DNA from: Jiella flava
Lineage (GTDB): Bacteria; Pseudomonadota; Alphaproteobacteria; Rhizobiales; Rhizobiaceae
Length of the DNA: 64,000 bases
Reading direction: 5' to 3'
NCBI RefSeq assembly: GCF_017349315.1
Contig: NZ_JAFMPP010000002.1
Span: forward strand, 124,001 to 188,000
Shown: positions 26,943 to 35,520 of the stretch, in pieces
Layout: each line of letters begins with the position of its first letter
Position numbering within the stretch: position 1 is the stretch's first letter
Position numbers and translations under genes: made by a program
Notes under the pieces: generated by a model
Seen by the model: the letters and a program-made list of their open reading frames with translations, nothing else
What the model was told of the DNA's origin: nothing
Databases searched by the model: none

Positions 26943-27689
26943 TCACCTCTCGCGCAGCGCGAAGCTGCCGAAGGCCGGCACCTTGATGCCGATGCGGCGC
27001 AGATCGAGCCCGGCGACGAGGCCGAGAAGATTGATCTCCAACCCACTCTTCCAGCCGGCCGAAAACCCTGCATAGCCGAACAGCGTCAGATGGATGTCCC
27101 GGCCATCGGGATCGACGAAGGCGAGGCGCCCGTCGGTCGGATAGTCGCGGCCGATCGAGGCCGGCGGCAGCACCACATCGATCGCTGGCACCTGCCGCAT
27201 CACATGGGCGACGAAGCTGTTGGAATTCGGCCCCGGAAAGATGTGATAGCCGGTCCGGCTGGCGAAGGGATAGCTGTCGATCGCTGCCCGGATGTTCGAG
27301 ATCAGCGTCTCCGCCCGGTTTCCCTTTGCGGCAAAGACGATCCGCGGCGGGTTGGAATACCACCGACCGTCGGCGGGATAGGCGTTGTGCCGGATCGGCA
27401 GGCCCCAGCCGACCTTGTCCCAGCGCTCATAATGGGACGCGCCGGCATCCTTCACCACGATCCAGGCATGTTCGGAGACCGCCCCCTTGAGCCCGCCGGT
27501 GCGGGCCGACAGGATGTAGACGGCCGCCTCGCGATCGGCGTCTGCGACCGGAAGCAGACCGGCGGACGACCAGTCGGCTGTTCGCCAGGAGGTCGCGTGG
27601 TCGCCTAAAGCCCAGATCGCGGACGAGGCGGCGGCAGGCAGCAGGAAGGCGGCGATAAAGCCGATCAGCAAAAACTTGAAAATGCGCAT
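26943..27689 (-). CDS. DUF3750 domain-containing membrane-anchored protein
   Basis: A 248-residue protein with an N-terminal hydrophobic segment (FKFLLIGFIAAFLLPAAASSAIWA) that is either a signal anchor or a signal peptide. The rest matches DUF3750: SEHAWIVVKDAGASHYERWDKVGWG, FPGPNSNSFVAHVMRQVP, and FVDPDGRDIHLTLFGYAGFSAGW. The conserved His, Asn and Ser pattern (HAW, GPNSNSF) recalls NlpC/P60-like or papain-like folds, but I cannot assign activity. The start at 27689 is chosen because it opens the hydrophobic segment; the frame extends upstream without conserved content. Confidence 0.85.
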   Translation of the reverse strand: MRIFKFLLIGFIAAFLLPAAASSAIWALGDHATSWRTADWSSAGLLPVADADREAAVYILSARTGGLKGAVSEHAWIVVKDAGASHYERWDKVGWGLPIRHNAYPADGRWYSNPPRIVFAAKGNRAETLISNIRAAIDSYPFASRTGYHIFPGPNSNSFVAHVMRQVPAIDVVLPPASIGRDYPTDGRLAFVDPDGRDIHLTLFGYAGFSAGWKSGLEINLLGLVAGLDLRRIGIKVPAFGSFALRER

Positions 27690-27799
27690 GGCTCTCCGGT
27701 GGATTTGCGTCGGCCGAGACAAAGCGCCGATAAGGGCGAGGGTCCGTCGTCTGGCAGGAATGGCCATTCCTGTGCGGATGCTTTCGGTATCGCCCATCG

Positions 27800-27839
27800 G
27801 CATCTGCCAGAAACCGATTTTGCTTTGCCGGCCGATGCT
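27800..27839. repeat. REP-like palindromic element, degenerate copy 5
   Basis: GCATCTGCCAGAAACCGATTTT followed by GCTTTGCCGGCCGATGC resembles the arms of copies 1 and 3 with several mismatches and a disrupted core. It lies between the divergent DUF3750 and asparaginase genes. Confidence 0.4.
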
Positions 27840-27901
27840 GTAGCTGGGGATCAAAGCCCGGGCGGGCAAATGACAACCCACATGGCAGGCAGGTCGAGAT
27901 T

Positions 27902-28912
27902 ATGGAAAATCCCGTCGTCGTGGAAATCACGCGTGGTGATTTGGTCGAGAGCTTCCATCGCGGCGCCTTCGCTTTGGTCGATGGCGCGGGGGCGATCGTG
28001 GTGTCGGCTGGCGACATTGAGCGGCCGGTGTTTCCGCGCTCGGCGGTGAAGCTCTTGCAGGCAATTCCGCTGGTCGAGACTGGAGCCGCCGCTTATTTCG
28101 GACTGGACGACAAGGATCTGTCGCTTGCCTGTGCCTCCCATTCGGGCGAGCCCGCGCATGTGCGGCGGGCGGCCGCCATGCTAGCAAAAGCCGGCCTCGA
28201 TGGCGGCGTTCTGGAATGCGGCTGCCATTGGCCTTTCGACGCGGCTGTTGCCCGCGATCTCGCCCGCAGCGGCGAGACGCTAACGGCGCTTCACAACAAT
28301 TGTTCAGGCAAGCATGCCGGCTTCGTGCTGACGGCGGTGCAGCGGGGCGAGACGACGGCCGGCTATGTCGGGCCAAACCATCCGGTGCAGTTGCGCGCCA
28401 AGGCGGTGATCGAGGATCTCGTCGGCCACAGTCTCAATCGCGACGTGTGCGGCACCGACGGCTGCTCGATCCCGACCTATGCCGCGCCCCTGCGCGATTT
28501 CGCCGGCGCCTTCGCCAAGATTGCCACCGGCAAGGGCGTCGGCGCGCCGCGAGCCGAGGCGGGACGGGCCTTGATGCGCGCCTGCATGGCCGAGCCGTTC
28601 GAAATGTCCGGCACCGGCCGCGCTTGCCGAAGGCTGATGGAAGCTGAGCCCGGCAAGGTCTTCGCCAAGACTGGCGCCGAGGGCGTGTTCTGCGGCGCGC
28701 TGCCGGAGCTCGGCCTTGGCTTTGCGCTGAAGATCGACGACGGCGCGACGCGGGCGAGCGAGGCGCTGGTCGCGGCGCTGATCGCCAAGGCGCTGGAGAG
28801 CGAGGACGCCGCGCTCGCCGCGCGCTTCGCCGCGATGGCGACGCACGACATGGTGAATTGGGAAGGCATCCGCACCGGCGACGTGCGGGCCATACTGCCG
28901 CAGCGCGGCTGA
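27902..28912 (+). CDS. L-asparaginase, Rhizobium etli (AnsA) type
   Basis: A 336-residue cytosolic enzyme hydrolysing L-asparagine to aspartate and ammonia. It belongs to the R. etli-type family, unrelated to E. coli AnsA/AnsB. Diagnostic parts are RSAVKLLQAIPLVETGAA, with the Ser-Lys pair at 47/50 that acts in catalysis, and CASHSGEPAHVRRAA. The cysteine-rich zinc-site segments are GVLECGCHWP, NNCSGKHAGF and the downstream VCGTDGCSIPTYA. The start at 27902 opens the conserved N terminus. It is transcribed alone; a candidate small RNA gene follows after about 300 bp. Confidence 0.92.
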   Translation: MENPVVVEITRGDLVESFHRGAFALVDGAGAIVVSAGDIERPVFPRSAVKLLQAIPLVETGAAAYFGLDDKDLSLACASHSGEPAHVRRAAAMLAKAGLDGGVLECGCHWPFDAAVARDLARSGETLTALHNNCSGKHAGFVLTAVQRGETTAGYVGPNHPVQLRAKAVIEDLVGHSLNRDVCGTDGCSIPTYAAPLRDFAGAFAKIATGKGVGAPRAEAGRALMRACMAEPFEMSGTGRACRRLMEAEPGKVFAKTGAEGVFCGALPELGLGFALKIDDGATRASEALVAALIAKALESEDAALAARFAAMATHDMVNWEGIRTGDVRAILPQRG

Positions 28913-29170
28913 GGTGCGGCACGCTTTTGCGGCACGGCGTCGGGCCGCTGCGCCCCGGAGCGCGCGGCTTTGCCGCGACGTTGTGAAGGCGTGGGACGGG
29001 CCGGATCATGGGGCGCTCGCCCGTCGCCGCTTGCGGCCGATGCCTGCCCGCGGATCCCGCGTCGCTTTCCAACGATCGCGTCGGCACTGTTGCGACGCGG
29101 TATAATCGAAGGCCGCGCGCCGCGTTGCTTGCGGCCGTGACGGTTGCGATACAATAAATCGCGGATGATG

Positions 29171-29199
29171 CTTGACGGGGGCGAGAAGAGGCGTAAGCT
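29171..29199 (+). promoter_or_regulatory. Putative promoter of the 29.2-kb small RNA
   Basis: CTTGAC (29171-29176), the preferred -35 of alphaproteobacterial housekeeping promoters, is followed after 17 bp by TAAGCT (29194-29199). This predicts a start near 29206. The -10 is a moderate match only. Confidence 0.5.
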
Positions 29200-29205
29200 T
29201 GTTGG

Positions 29206-29387
29206 GTCGAAGGCAGTCTCGGGAGGTCGAGATGGAACCACCCCAGCAGGTTGCCGCTGAGACGACGGGGTTAGGCGTTCGGAATTCCGTCTAGCGGCGA
29301 TGTCACGAACCAGTCTCGGGAGCGGCCGACGAGCCGTTGGAGTCGTGGAACAGGCTCGACCGTGTGCCGCTCCCCGAGATCTTTTTT
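29206..29387 (+). ncRNA. Candidate structured small RNA, class unassigned
   Basis: About 182 nt between a promoter-like CTTGAC-N17-TAAGCT and a strong terminator hairpin ending in six T residues, in a gap with no plausible gene. An internal hairpin pairs GCCGCT and AGACG (29253-29264, one bulge) with CGTCT and AGCGGC (29288-29298). The 12-mer CAGTCTCGGGAG occurs twice (29214-29225 and 29311-29322), and either copy can pair with GCTCCCCGAGAT at 29370-29380. This allows two exclusive folds: a 3' terminator hairpin or a long-range closure of the 5' and 3' ends. Known alphaproteobacterial RNAs such as 6S or rhizobial alpha-r families are possible, but I do not recognise it. Confidence 0.55.
29315..29387 (+). 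terminator. Strong rho-independent terminator
   Basis: A long stem pairs CTCGGG-AGCGGC (29315-29326) with GCCGCT-C-CCCGAG (29366-29378, one bulged C). An inner stem pairs CGAGCC with GGCTCG. A CTTTTTT run at 29381-29387 follows. It ends the candidate small RNA. Confidence 0.75.
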
Positions 29388-29501
29388 CGAATAGGCAGAT
29401 GTCCTGAGGCGCCGGTGCGCGGCGGCTCGCTTTCAAAGCGTAGCGCCGCCCTCACGGCAGCACTGCGCTTTTCGTTCTGCATCCTCTTGACGCGTGCGCG
29501 A

Positions 29502-29936
29502 TCAGCCGACCAGCGCGCGGCGGGTTTCGCTGATTTTAAGCGCCGCCTCGGCCGCTTCCCGGCCCTTCACCACGAAATGCTCGCGATAGATCGCGATGTG
29601 GTGCTCGGTTTCCTGAAAATGATGTGGCGTCAGCGCCACCGACAGGACTGGGACGTTGGCCTCCAAGCCGGCTTGCATCAGACCGTTGACCACCGCGCTC
29701 GCCACGAAGTCGTGGCGATAGATGCCGCCGTCGACGATCAGCGCCGCGGCGATGACCGCCTCGTAACGGCCGGTCCGGGCCAAATCGCGGGCAAGCAGCG
29801 GCAGCTCGAAGGCGCCCGGCACATCGAACACGTCGGTCTGGTCTTCGGCGATGATTTGAAGAAAGCCGGCGAGCGCCTGGTCGACGATCGAAGCATGCCA
29901 GTTGGCCTTGATGAAGGCATAGCGGGTGGGTGTCAT
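29502..29936 (-). CDS. ribH2: 6,7-dimethyl-8-ribityllumazine synthase, RibH2 type
   Basis: Condenses 5-amino-6-ribitylaminouracil with dihydroxybutanone phosphate to make the riboflavin precursor lumazine. From the ATG at 29936 the protein is 144 residues. Landmarks are RYAFIKANWHASIVDQAL, the active-site segment VPGAFELPLLARDL, ALIVDGGIYRHDFVASAV, and VLSVALTPHHFQETEHH with the conserved His pair. The IYRHD and TPHHF segments match the decameric RibH2 of Brucella and Mesorhizobium. It stands alone under an FMN riboswitch, as ribH2 does in Brucella, separate from the main rib genes. Confidence 0.95.
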   Translation of the reverse strand: MTPTRYAFIKANWHASIVDQALAGFLQIIAEDQTDVFDVPGAFELPLLARDLARTGRYEAVIAAALIVDGGIYRHDFVASAVVNGLMQAGLEANVPVLSVALTPHHFQETEHHIAIYREHFVVKGREAAEAALKISETRRALVG

Positions 29937-30004
29937 CCGGATCTCCTTTCGCAACGACACGTCACCCAAGGCGATCACGCAGAGACGCCCCGCCAAGAGC
30001 AGGT

Positions 30005-30147
30005 CGCCGTCACGGTCTCTTTCATCCGGACTGTAACCGTCGGCTCAGGAATCGCACCTGATCTGCTGACCCCTTCGATGAAGGGCGCTCGCGGGCTTAC
30101 AGTCATCTGCTTACCGCCGGTGGAGACTTTCACTCCGCCCTGAGAAC
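30005..30147 (-). promoter_or_regulatory. FMN riboswitch (RFN element) controlling ribH2
   Basis: On the minus strand the conserved RFN blocks appear in order. First is TTCTCAGGGCGGAGTGAAA, then TCTCCACCGGCGGTAAGCA and AGCCCGCGAGCG. After a variable hairpin come GATCAGGTGCGATTCCTGAG, CCGACGGTTACAGTCCGGAT and GAAAGAGA. It ends about 70 nt before the ribH2 start codon. Binding of FMN should reduce expression of ribH2; with no strong T-run hairpin downstream, control may be translational. Confidence 0.95.
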
Positions 30148-30210
30148 GGCGCGACTATCGTCGACAAGCGGCCGCGCATCAAGCCGGAAGATTGGCCGGC
30201 GACGGGCCGT

Positions 30211-31077
30211 TCAGCCCTTGGAGGCGGCGGATTTCGTTGCTTTGTCCGCTTTGTCCGCTTTGTCCGCTTTGCCGGTTGTCGCGCTGTGTTTCGCCCGCGG
30301 CTTGGCCGGGGCCGTCTTTTGCGCGGTGGCGCGGTTTTGCGGTTGCGGCGCGAGCCGGATCTCGATGCCGCCGCCCGAGCGCGCGCGGGTTTCGAAGGCT
30401 GGCGTCGCCCGCATCAGCTCGCTGAGCTTCTTGAAGCCGTAGGTGCGCGCGTCGAAGTCCGGCGACAGATTCAGGATCTGCTTGCCGAAACTGCCGAGAT
30501 TCACGAACTCGTCGTCCGTATCCATCTGGTCGATGACCCGGCGAAACAGCGCCACGGCGTCGTTCAGACTGGCGAGCGCTCGCGTCTTCTTGGCAGACGC
30601 TTCGCCCTCGACGCCGAGCCGATCGGCCAGAAGGTTTTCGGTGTAGATGAAGCGGCGGCAGGCCTGGCGGAAACTTTCCGGTGTCTTTTGCTCGCCAAAG
30701 CCGTAGACGTCGACGCCCTGTTCGCGGATGCGCGATGCGAGGCGGGTGAAGTCGCTGTCGGAAGAGACCAGGCAGAAACCGTCGAAACGGCCGCTGTGCA
30801 GGAGATCCATCGCGTCGATCACGAGGGTGATGTCCGAGGCGTTCTTGCCGATCGTATAGGCGAATTGCTGCTGCGGAATGATCGCGTGCTTGGTCAGAAC
30901 GTCGGTCCAGCCCTTGGAGCGCGAGCTGGAAAAGTCGCCATAGATGCGGCGCACGCTGGCTTCGCCGATCGTGGCGATCTCCTCGAACAGCCCGTCGGCA
31001 ATTTTTGCAGACGCATTGTCCGCGTCGATCAGCACGGCGAGCCGGCGGGCGGCATCGAGAGGGCGGCTGGCGGTCAT
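30211..31077 (-). CDS. NYN-domain (PIN-like) putative RNase with OST-HTH/LOTUS-like C-terminal domain
   Basis: A 288-residue protein. The NYN domain, a PIN-like nuclease fold, has acidic residues in VLIDADNAS, SDITLVIDAMDLL and CLVSSDSDFTRLA, consistent with a metal-dependent RNase. A second domain (FVNLGSFGKQILNLSPDFDARTYGFKKLSELM) matches OST-HTH/LOTUS, which binds RNA. The basic Ala/Lys tail contains a KAD tripeptide repeat encoded by a 9-bp tandem repeat at 30241-30267. The start at 31077 skips a 17-residue non-conserved extension. In bacteria such proteins are of the MARF1-like/LabA class; the target RNA is unknown. Confidence 0.88.
   Translation of the reverse strand: MTASRPLDAARRLAVLIDADNASAKIADGLFEEIATIGEASVRRIYGDFSSSRSKGWTDVLTKHAIIPQQQFAYTIGKNASDITLVIDAMDLLHSGRFDGFCLVSSDSDFTRLASRIREQGVDVYGFGEQKTPESFRQACRRFIYTENLLADRLGVEGEASAKKTRALASLNDAVALFRRVIDQMDTDDEFVNLGSFGKQILNLSPDFDARTYGFKKLSELMRATPAFETRARSGGGIEIRLAPQPQNRATAQKTAPAKPRAKHSATTGKADKADKADKATKSAASKG
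30241..30267. repeat. 9-bp tandem repeat inside the NYN gene
   Basis: Three tandem TTTGTCCGC units, the third followed by an imperfect TTTGCCGG. Because the unit is nine bases, gain or loss keeps the frame and changes the number of Lys-Ala-Asp triplets in the protein's tail. Confidence 0.85.
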
Positions 31078-31187
31078 AACGGCTCCTTTCGTGGCGGGCA
31101 GTTGCTCATCGCTCGGGAACGAAATCAATCCTCGCGCCGCAAAAAGGCCAGACGAGATAGCTCCGGTGGGGCTGGGTCGGCCGCCGG

Positions 31188-32243
31188 TCAGCGCAGACGC
31201 ACCGGGACGGTCAGCGACACGTCTCTGCCGGAGGGCGGTGCCGGAAAGGGGCTTGCCCGGCGCACCAACTCGACTGCCATCGCGTCGAGGCTGGGATTGC
31301 CGCTGGAGGCGACCACGCTCACCCGGATGACGCGGCCGTTGCCGTCCATGGCAAAGGCGATGCGGGTGGTGCCGGCGCCGCGCCCGGAAAAGCGGCGGCT
31401 GGCGCTGTTGAGCCGCGCTTGCACCTGCGACTGCCAGCCGGCGATCTCGGCGCGCGAGACGGACGCGCCTTGCGAAGCCTGGTTACGGCTCTGACCGCGC
31501 GCGGCGACCGAGTCCGTAGCTGTCTGGCGTTGGCGGGCACGGTTGTCCTGCCGTTGGGGTGCTTTTCGGCGGGACGGCGGGGGCGCGGCTTTGGGCGTCT
31601 CGCGCACGGCCTGGCGTGGCGGTTTGGGCGGCTGAGGCCGCGCCGTCGGCAGAGGCACGGCGTCGGGCAGGGCGACTGTCTCAGAGGCGGTCGGCGAAGC
31701 AGTCGCGTCCGGTTGCGGCTCTGGGCTCGGCTGGGGCAGCGGCACGGCATCCGGGATCGGCGGCGTTGCCGGTTCGGGTTCGGTTTGCGGCTGCGGCTCG
31801 GCAGGCGCGGGAGTTGGCTGAGGCGGCTGCGGCTGGGGCGGTGGTGGCTCGCTCGCCGGCGGCGGCGCGGCAGGCTCCGGCTTGGCGGTGTCGGGCGCCG
31901 GGGCGGGCTCCGGATTGGCCTCTGGCTGCTCGGCTTCGGCGGGGCTCGGCTCCGTCGTCGCTCCGCGCGGCGCGGGCTCGTTTGTGTCGACGGTCTGTTG
32001 CGCCGGAGCGGCGTCCTCGATCGCTTCGGAGGGCGAGGATTGTGCCGGTGGTGCGAGATCGATCAACACCGGCGCTTGTTCGGCCCCCTGCGGCGGCGCC
32101 TCGGGCATGCGGGTCATTAGCGCATAGGCGGCGGTGGCGTGAGCCAACAGCACAACGAGCCCGGCCAGCTGCCAGCGCTGGGCGCGGCCGTGTCGACGGT
32201 CCTCGTCAAAAGGATTGCCGCTTGCGGCTGTCTGCGGGGCCAT
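31188..32243 (-). CDS. tonB: TonB-family energy transducer
   Basis: A 351-residue protein with one N-terminal membrane anchor (WQLAGLVVLLAHATAAYAL), a very long Pro/Glu-rich periplasmic spacer (about residues 50-215, many PEP and PQP repeats), and a TonB C-terminal domain (WQSQVQARLNSASRRFSG, TRIAFAMDGNGRVIRVSV, FPAPPSGRDVSLTVPVRL). It couples the proton-driven ExbB/ExbD motor to outer-membrane receptors, mainly for siderophores and haem. It is the last gene of exbB-exbD-tonB, 7 bp after exbD. No TonB-dependent receptor gene lies in the window. Confidence 0.93.
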   Translation of the reverse strand: MAPQTAASGNPFDEDRRHGRAQRWQLAGLVVLLAHATAAYALMTRMPEAPPQGAEQAPVLIDLAPPAQSSPSEAIEDAAPAQQTVDTNEPAPRGATTEPSPAEAEQPEANPEPAPAPDTAKPEPAAPPPASEPPPPQPQPPQPTPAPAEPQPQTEPEPATPPIPDAVPLPQPSPEPQPDATASPTASETVALPDAVPLPTARPQPPKPPRQAVRETPKAAPPPSRRKAPQRQDNRARQRQTATDSVAARGQSRNQASQGASVSRAEIAGWQSQVQARLNSASRRFSGRGAGTTRIAFAMDGNGRVIRVSVVASSGNPSLDAMAVELVRRASPFPAPPSGRDVSLTVPVRLR

Positions 32244-32250
32244 CCGTCCC

Positions 32251-32694
32251 CTATTTCCCGGGTGCTGCGGTCACGGCCGCCGGATCTTCGAGCCCGACGA
32301 GTCCGATCTTCAGATAGCCGGCCCGCCGCAGCGCGTTCATCACCGCCATGACGTCGGTATAGGGCACGGACCCGTCGGCCCGGACGAAAATCCGCTCGTC
32401 GTGATTGGTCTTGGTTGCGGCGTCGAGGCCGGCGGCAAGCTCCTCCCGCCCGATCGGCTGTTCGCCAAGGCTGAGCGTGAGATCCTTCTGGATGGTGAGA
32501 TAGACCGGCTCGTCCGGCCGCTCCTGAGGCGCGGCGTTGGACGTCGGCAGATCCACCGGGACATCGACGGTCGACAGCGGCGCGGCGACCATGAAGATGA
32601 TCAAAAGCACGAGCATCACGTCGATGAAGGGGGTAACGTTGATCTCCGCGACCTCGTCTGCCTCGTCGTCGCCGGCGCTCAGCTTGACGGCCAT
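32251..32694 (-). CDS. exbD: Biopolymer transport protein ExbD
   Basis: A 147-residue motor subunit. One transmembrane helix follows the N-terminal tail and carries the essential proton-path aspartate in INVTPFIDVMLVLLIIF (D25). The periplasmic domain ends with the usual KIGLVGLED. It lies between exbB (5 bp upstream) and tonB (7 bp downstream), so all three are one transcript. Confidence 0.95.
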   Translation of the reverse strand: MAVKLSAGDDEADEVAEINVTPFIDVMLVLLIIFMVAAPLSTVDVPVDLPTSNAAPQERPDEPVYLTIQKDLTLSLGEQPIGREELAAGLDAATKTNHDERIFVRADGSVPYTDVMAVMNALRRAGYLKIGLVGLEDPAAVTAAPGK

Positions 32695-32699
32695 GGCGG

Positions 32700-33737
<1,038 letters not shown>

Positions 33738-33832
33738 GGCGAACTGACCACCGGTTGCTGACTTCGACAAGGGGCGGTCGCCTGCCAGACGGCGGCGCCG
33801 CACACCCGCTTCCGGTCTCCTTTAAGGAAAGA

Positions 33833-33847
33833 TGATGTCTTTAGTCA
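33833..33847 (-). promoter_or_regulatory. Putative iron-responsive operator (RirA-type, TGA-N9-TCA)
   Basis: Read on the minus strand, TGACTAAAGACATCA fits the rhizobial IRO pattern TGA-N9-TCA exactly. It overlaps the GTTGAC promoter hexamer for exbB, so a bound regulator would block transcription when iron is sufficient. The pattern is short, and the position is the main support. Confidence 0.55.
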
Positions 33848-33975
33848 ACTTAATCGGTGCCCTTGTGTCGCAAAAGACAAGATTTCGCGGAGGCAAACGC
33901 CGATGGGCACAACGGGTCATCTCCACCGCGCCGCTTGAAGGTCAGATCCCCGGACCACAGCGATCGCGGCGGGGA

Positions 33976-34662
33976 TCAGCCGAGATGTTTTTCATAATCG
34001 GATACGAGAAGGTGTAGCGGCGCCTCGTCCTCTTCGATCTCGGCAAAACGCCCGAGCGGCTCGCGGAACACGTTGTCGGTCAAATCGTCATTGACCGTTG
34101 ACACCTCGCCGATGAAGACGTCGGCGCCCTCGGCCCAGAACGCATGCCAAACGCCCGGCATCAGGGTGACGCTCTCGCCGGGATCGAGCTTCAGATGGCT
34201 GCCGGCCGGCATCTTGCGCATAATGCCATCGGTCGGCACCACGACTTCGGCGCTCGCGTCGACGTCGCCATTGGCGTCGGACATATAGAGCTCCAGCACC
34301 AGCGTGCCGCCGCCGCGATTGATGATGTCCTCGGCCTTCACCACATGACGGTGCATCGGAGAGAGCTGATTCTTACGCGAGATCATCGCCTTTTCGGCAT
34401 AGAGCATGCCGCGCCCGCGGGTAAGATCCTCGGCCTGGCCATTGCGAACGGTGAACAGGAACAGGCCAAGCTCGTCAAATCGGCCCCGGCCGTAATCGGT
34501 GATGTCCCAGCCGAGTCGTGCGTCGACGATGCCTGCCAGATCGCCGCGCCGGCGGACCATCTCCTCTGGTGAAAAATAGGCAAAGGGCGGCAAAACATAG
34601 CCGAAGGACCGAATGAAGGCGTCCGATTCGCGGATGATGTCGTTGATCACCGAGCGTTTCAT
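33976..34662 (-). CDS. D-lyxose isomerase-family cupin sugar isomerase
   Basis: A 228-residue cupin enzyme of the D-lyxose ketol-isomerase family, which interconverts D-lyxose/D-xylulose or D-mannose/D-fructose with a divalent metal. The metal ligands are visible as H104 and H106 in SPMHRHVVKAEDI, E111, and H173 in PGVWHAF. Length fits the family. It is not in a sugar operon: neighbours are exbBD-tonB on one side and a GST on the other, both on the same strand but with separate gaps. Substrate preference is not deducible. Confidence 0.9.
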   Translation of the reverse strand: MKRSVINDIIRESDAFIRSFGYVLPPFAYFSPEEMVRRRGDLAGIVDARLGWDITDYGRGRFDELGLFLFTVRNGQAEDLTRGRGMLYAEKAMISRKNQLSPMHRHVVKAEDIINRGGGTLVLELYMSDANGDVDASAEVVVPTDGIMRKMPAGSHLKLDPGESVTLMPGVWHAFWAEGADVFIGEVSTVNDDLTDNVFREPLGRFAEIEEDEAPLHLLVSDYEKHLG

Positions 34663-34743
34663 CGCGGCTATACCTCTGTTGCTGCTGTTGTCGTGGCCCT
34701 TGCCCGTCGGCGGGTCGGGCGAAGCTTTACACCGGCGCGCGGC

Positions 34744-35361
34744 TCACGTCAGCGCCGTCATCACGCTTTTTTGGTAGGCCGGCCGGATTTTCAACCGTCC
34801 GTACCAGGCGGCAAGATGAGGCAGGTCCGGCCGGTTGATCGGCATTTCGAACCAGGCATAAGCGACGGCGCCGAGCGGAATATCGCCGATGCCGAGATCC
34901 TCGCCGGAGAGATAAGGGCTCTTGGCAAGCGCGGCATCGGCAATCGCCAAGAGCGCGCTGCAGCCGGCGATGCCGTTCTCAATCGCAGCGTCGTCGCGGG
35001 TCTCCGGCGTCATCCGCACGACATTCCAGAAGACGTCGCGAAATGGTGCGGCGAGCGAGGTCGACGCCCAGTCCATCCACTTGTCGGCTGCGGCCAGACG
35101 AGCCGGATCGGTCGGGGTGAATGGCAGTTTGCCGTAGCGATTGGCGAGATAGCGCACGATCGCATTCGATTCCCAGAGGACCAGATCACCATCTTCGAGC
35201 GTCGGGACACGACCGTTCGGATTGAGCGCACGATAAGCCGGCGTCTCGACCACGCCGAAGGCGCCGCCGGCATCGATCCGCTCATAACTCAGGCCCAGCT
35301 CTTCGGCGCACCAGAGCACCTTGCGGACATTGGAGGAATTGATTCGGCCCCAGATCTTCAT
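34744..35361 (-). CDS. Glutathione S-transferase family protein
   Basis: A 205-residue cytosolic GST. The thioredoxin-like N-terminal domain begins MKIWGRINSSNVRKVLWCAEE and has the glutathione-binding PTLEDGDLVLWESNAIVRYLA segment. The C-terminal helical domain begins near DPARLAAADKWMDWAS and carries the family DIPLGAVAYAWFE. The start at 35361 is the conserved Met. It conjugates or isomerises electrophiles with glutathione; the physiological substrate is unknown. It lies downstream of gltA beyond a terminator hairpin, so is transcribed separately. Confidence 0.92.
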   Translation of the reverse strand: MKIWGRINSSNVRKVLWCAEELGLSYERIDAGGAFGVVETPAYRALNPNGRVPTLEDGDLVLWESNAIVRYLANRYGKLPFTPTDPARLAAADKWMDWASTSLAAPFRDVFWNVVRMTPETRDDAAIENGIAGCSALLAIADAALAKSPYLSGEDLGIGDIPLGAVAYAWFEMPINRPDLPHLAAWYGRLKIRPAYQKSVMTALT

Positions 35362-35444
35362 GGCGTGGCTCCCTGACATCGTGTTGCCCGCACGCCGCTC
35401 CTCGGGCTCGGGCGGACGAATTCCAGCGTTTCCGTTGCCATCTC

Positions 35445-35485
35445 CCTGAAAACAACGAGCCCTGCCGATCGTGCGGCAGGGCTCG
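35445..35485 (-). terminator. Rho-independent terminator of gltA
   Basis: CGAGCCCTGCC and GGCAGGGCTCG form a perfect 11-bp stem around an 8-nt loop (35456-35485). On the minus strand it is followed by TTGTTTTC. It lies about 35 bp past the gltA stop. Confidence 0.88.
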
Positions 35486-35520
35486 TGTCGTCAGGCGGAT
35501 GCGATGATCCTGGCCGCGTC

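Noticed and set aside
28914-29105. A 63-codon frame between asparaginase and the small RNA
   Set aside because: Ala/Arg-rich, no ribosome site and no similarity to any family I know.
29337-30143. A plus-strand frame over ribH2 and the riboswitch
   Set aside because: Antisense to ribH2 and the RFN element, with no family resemblance.
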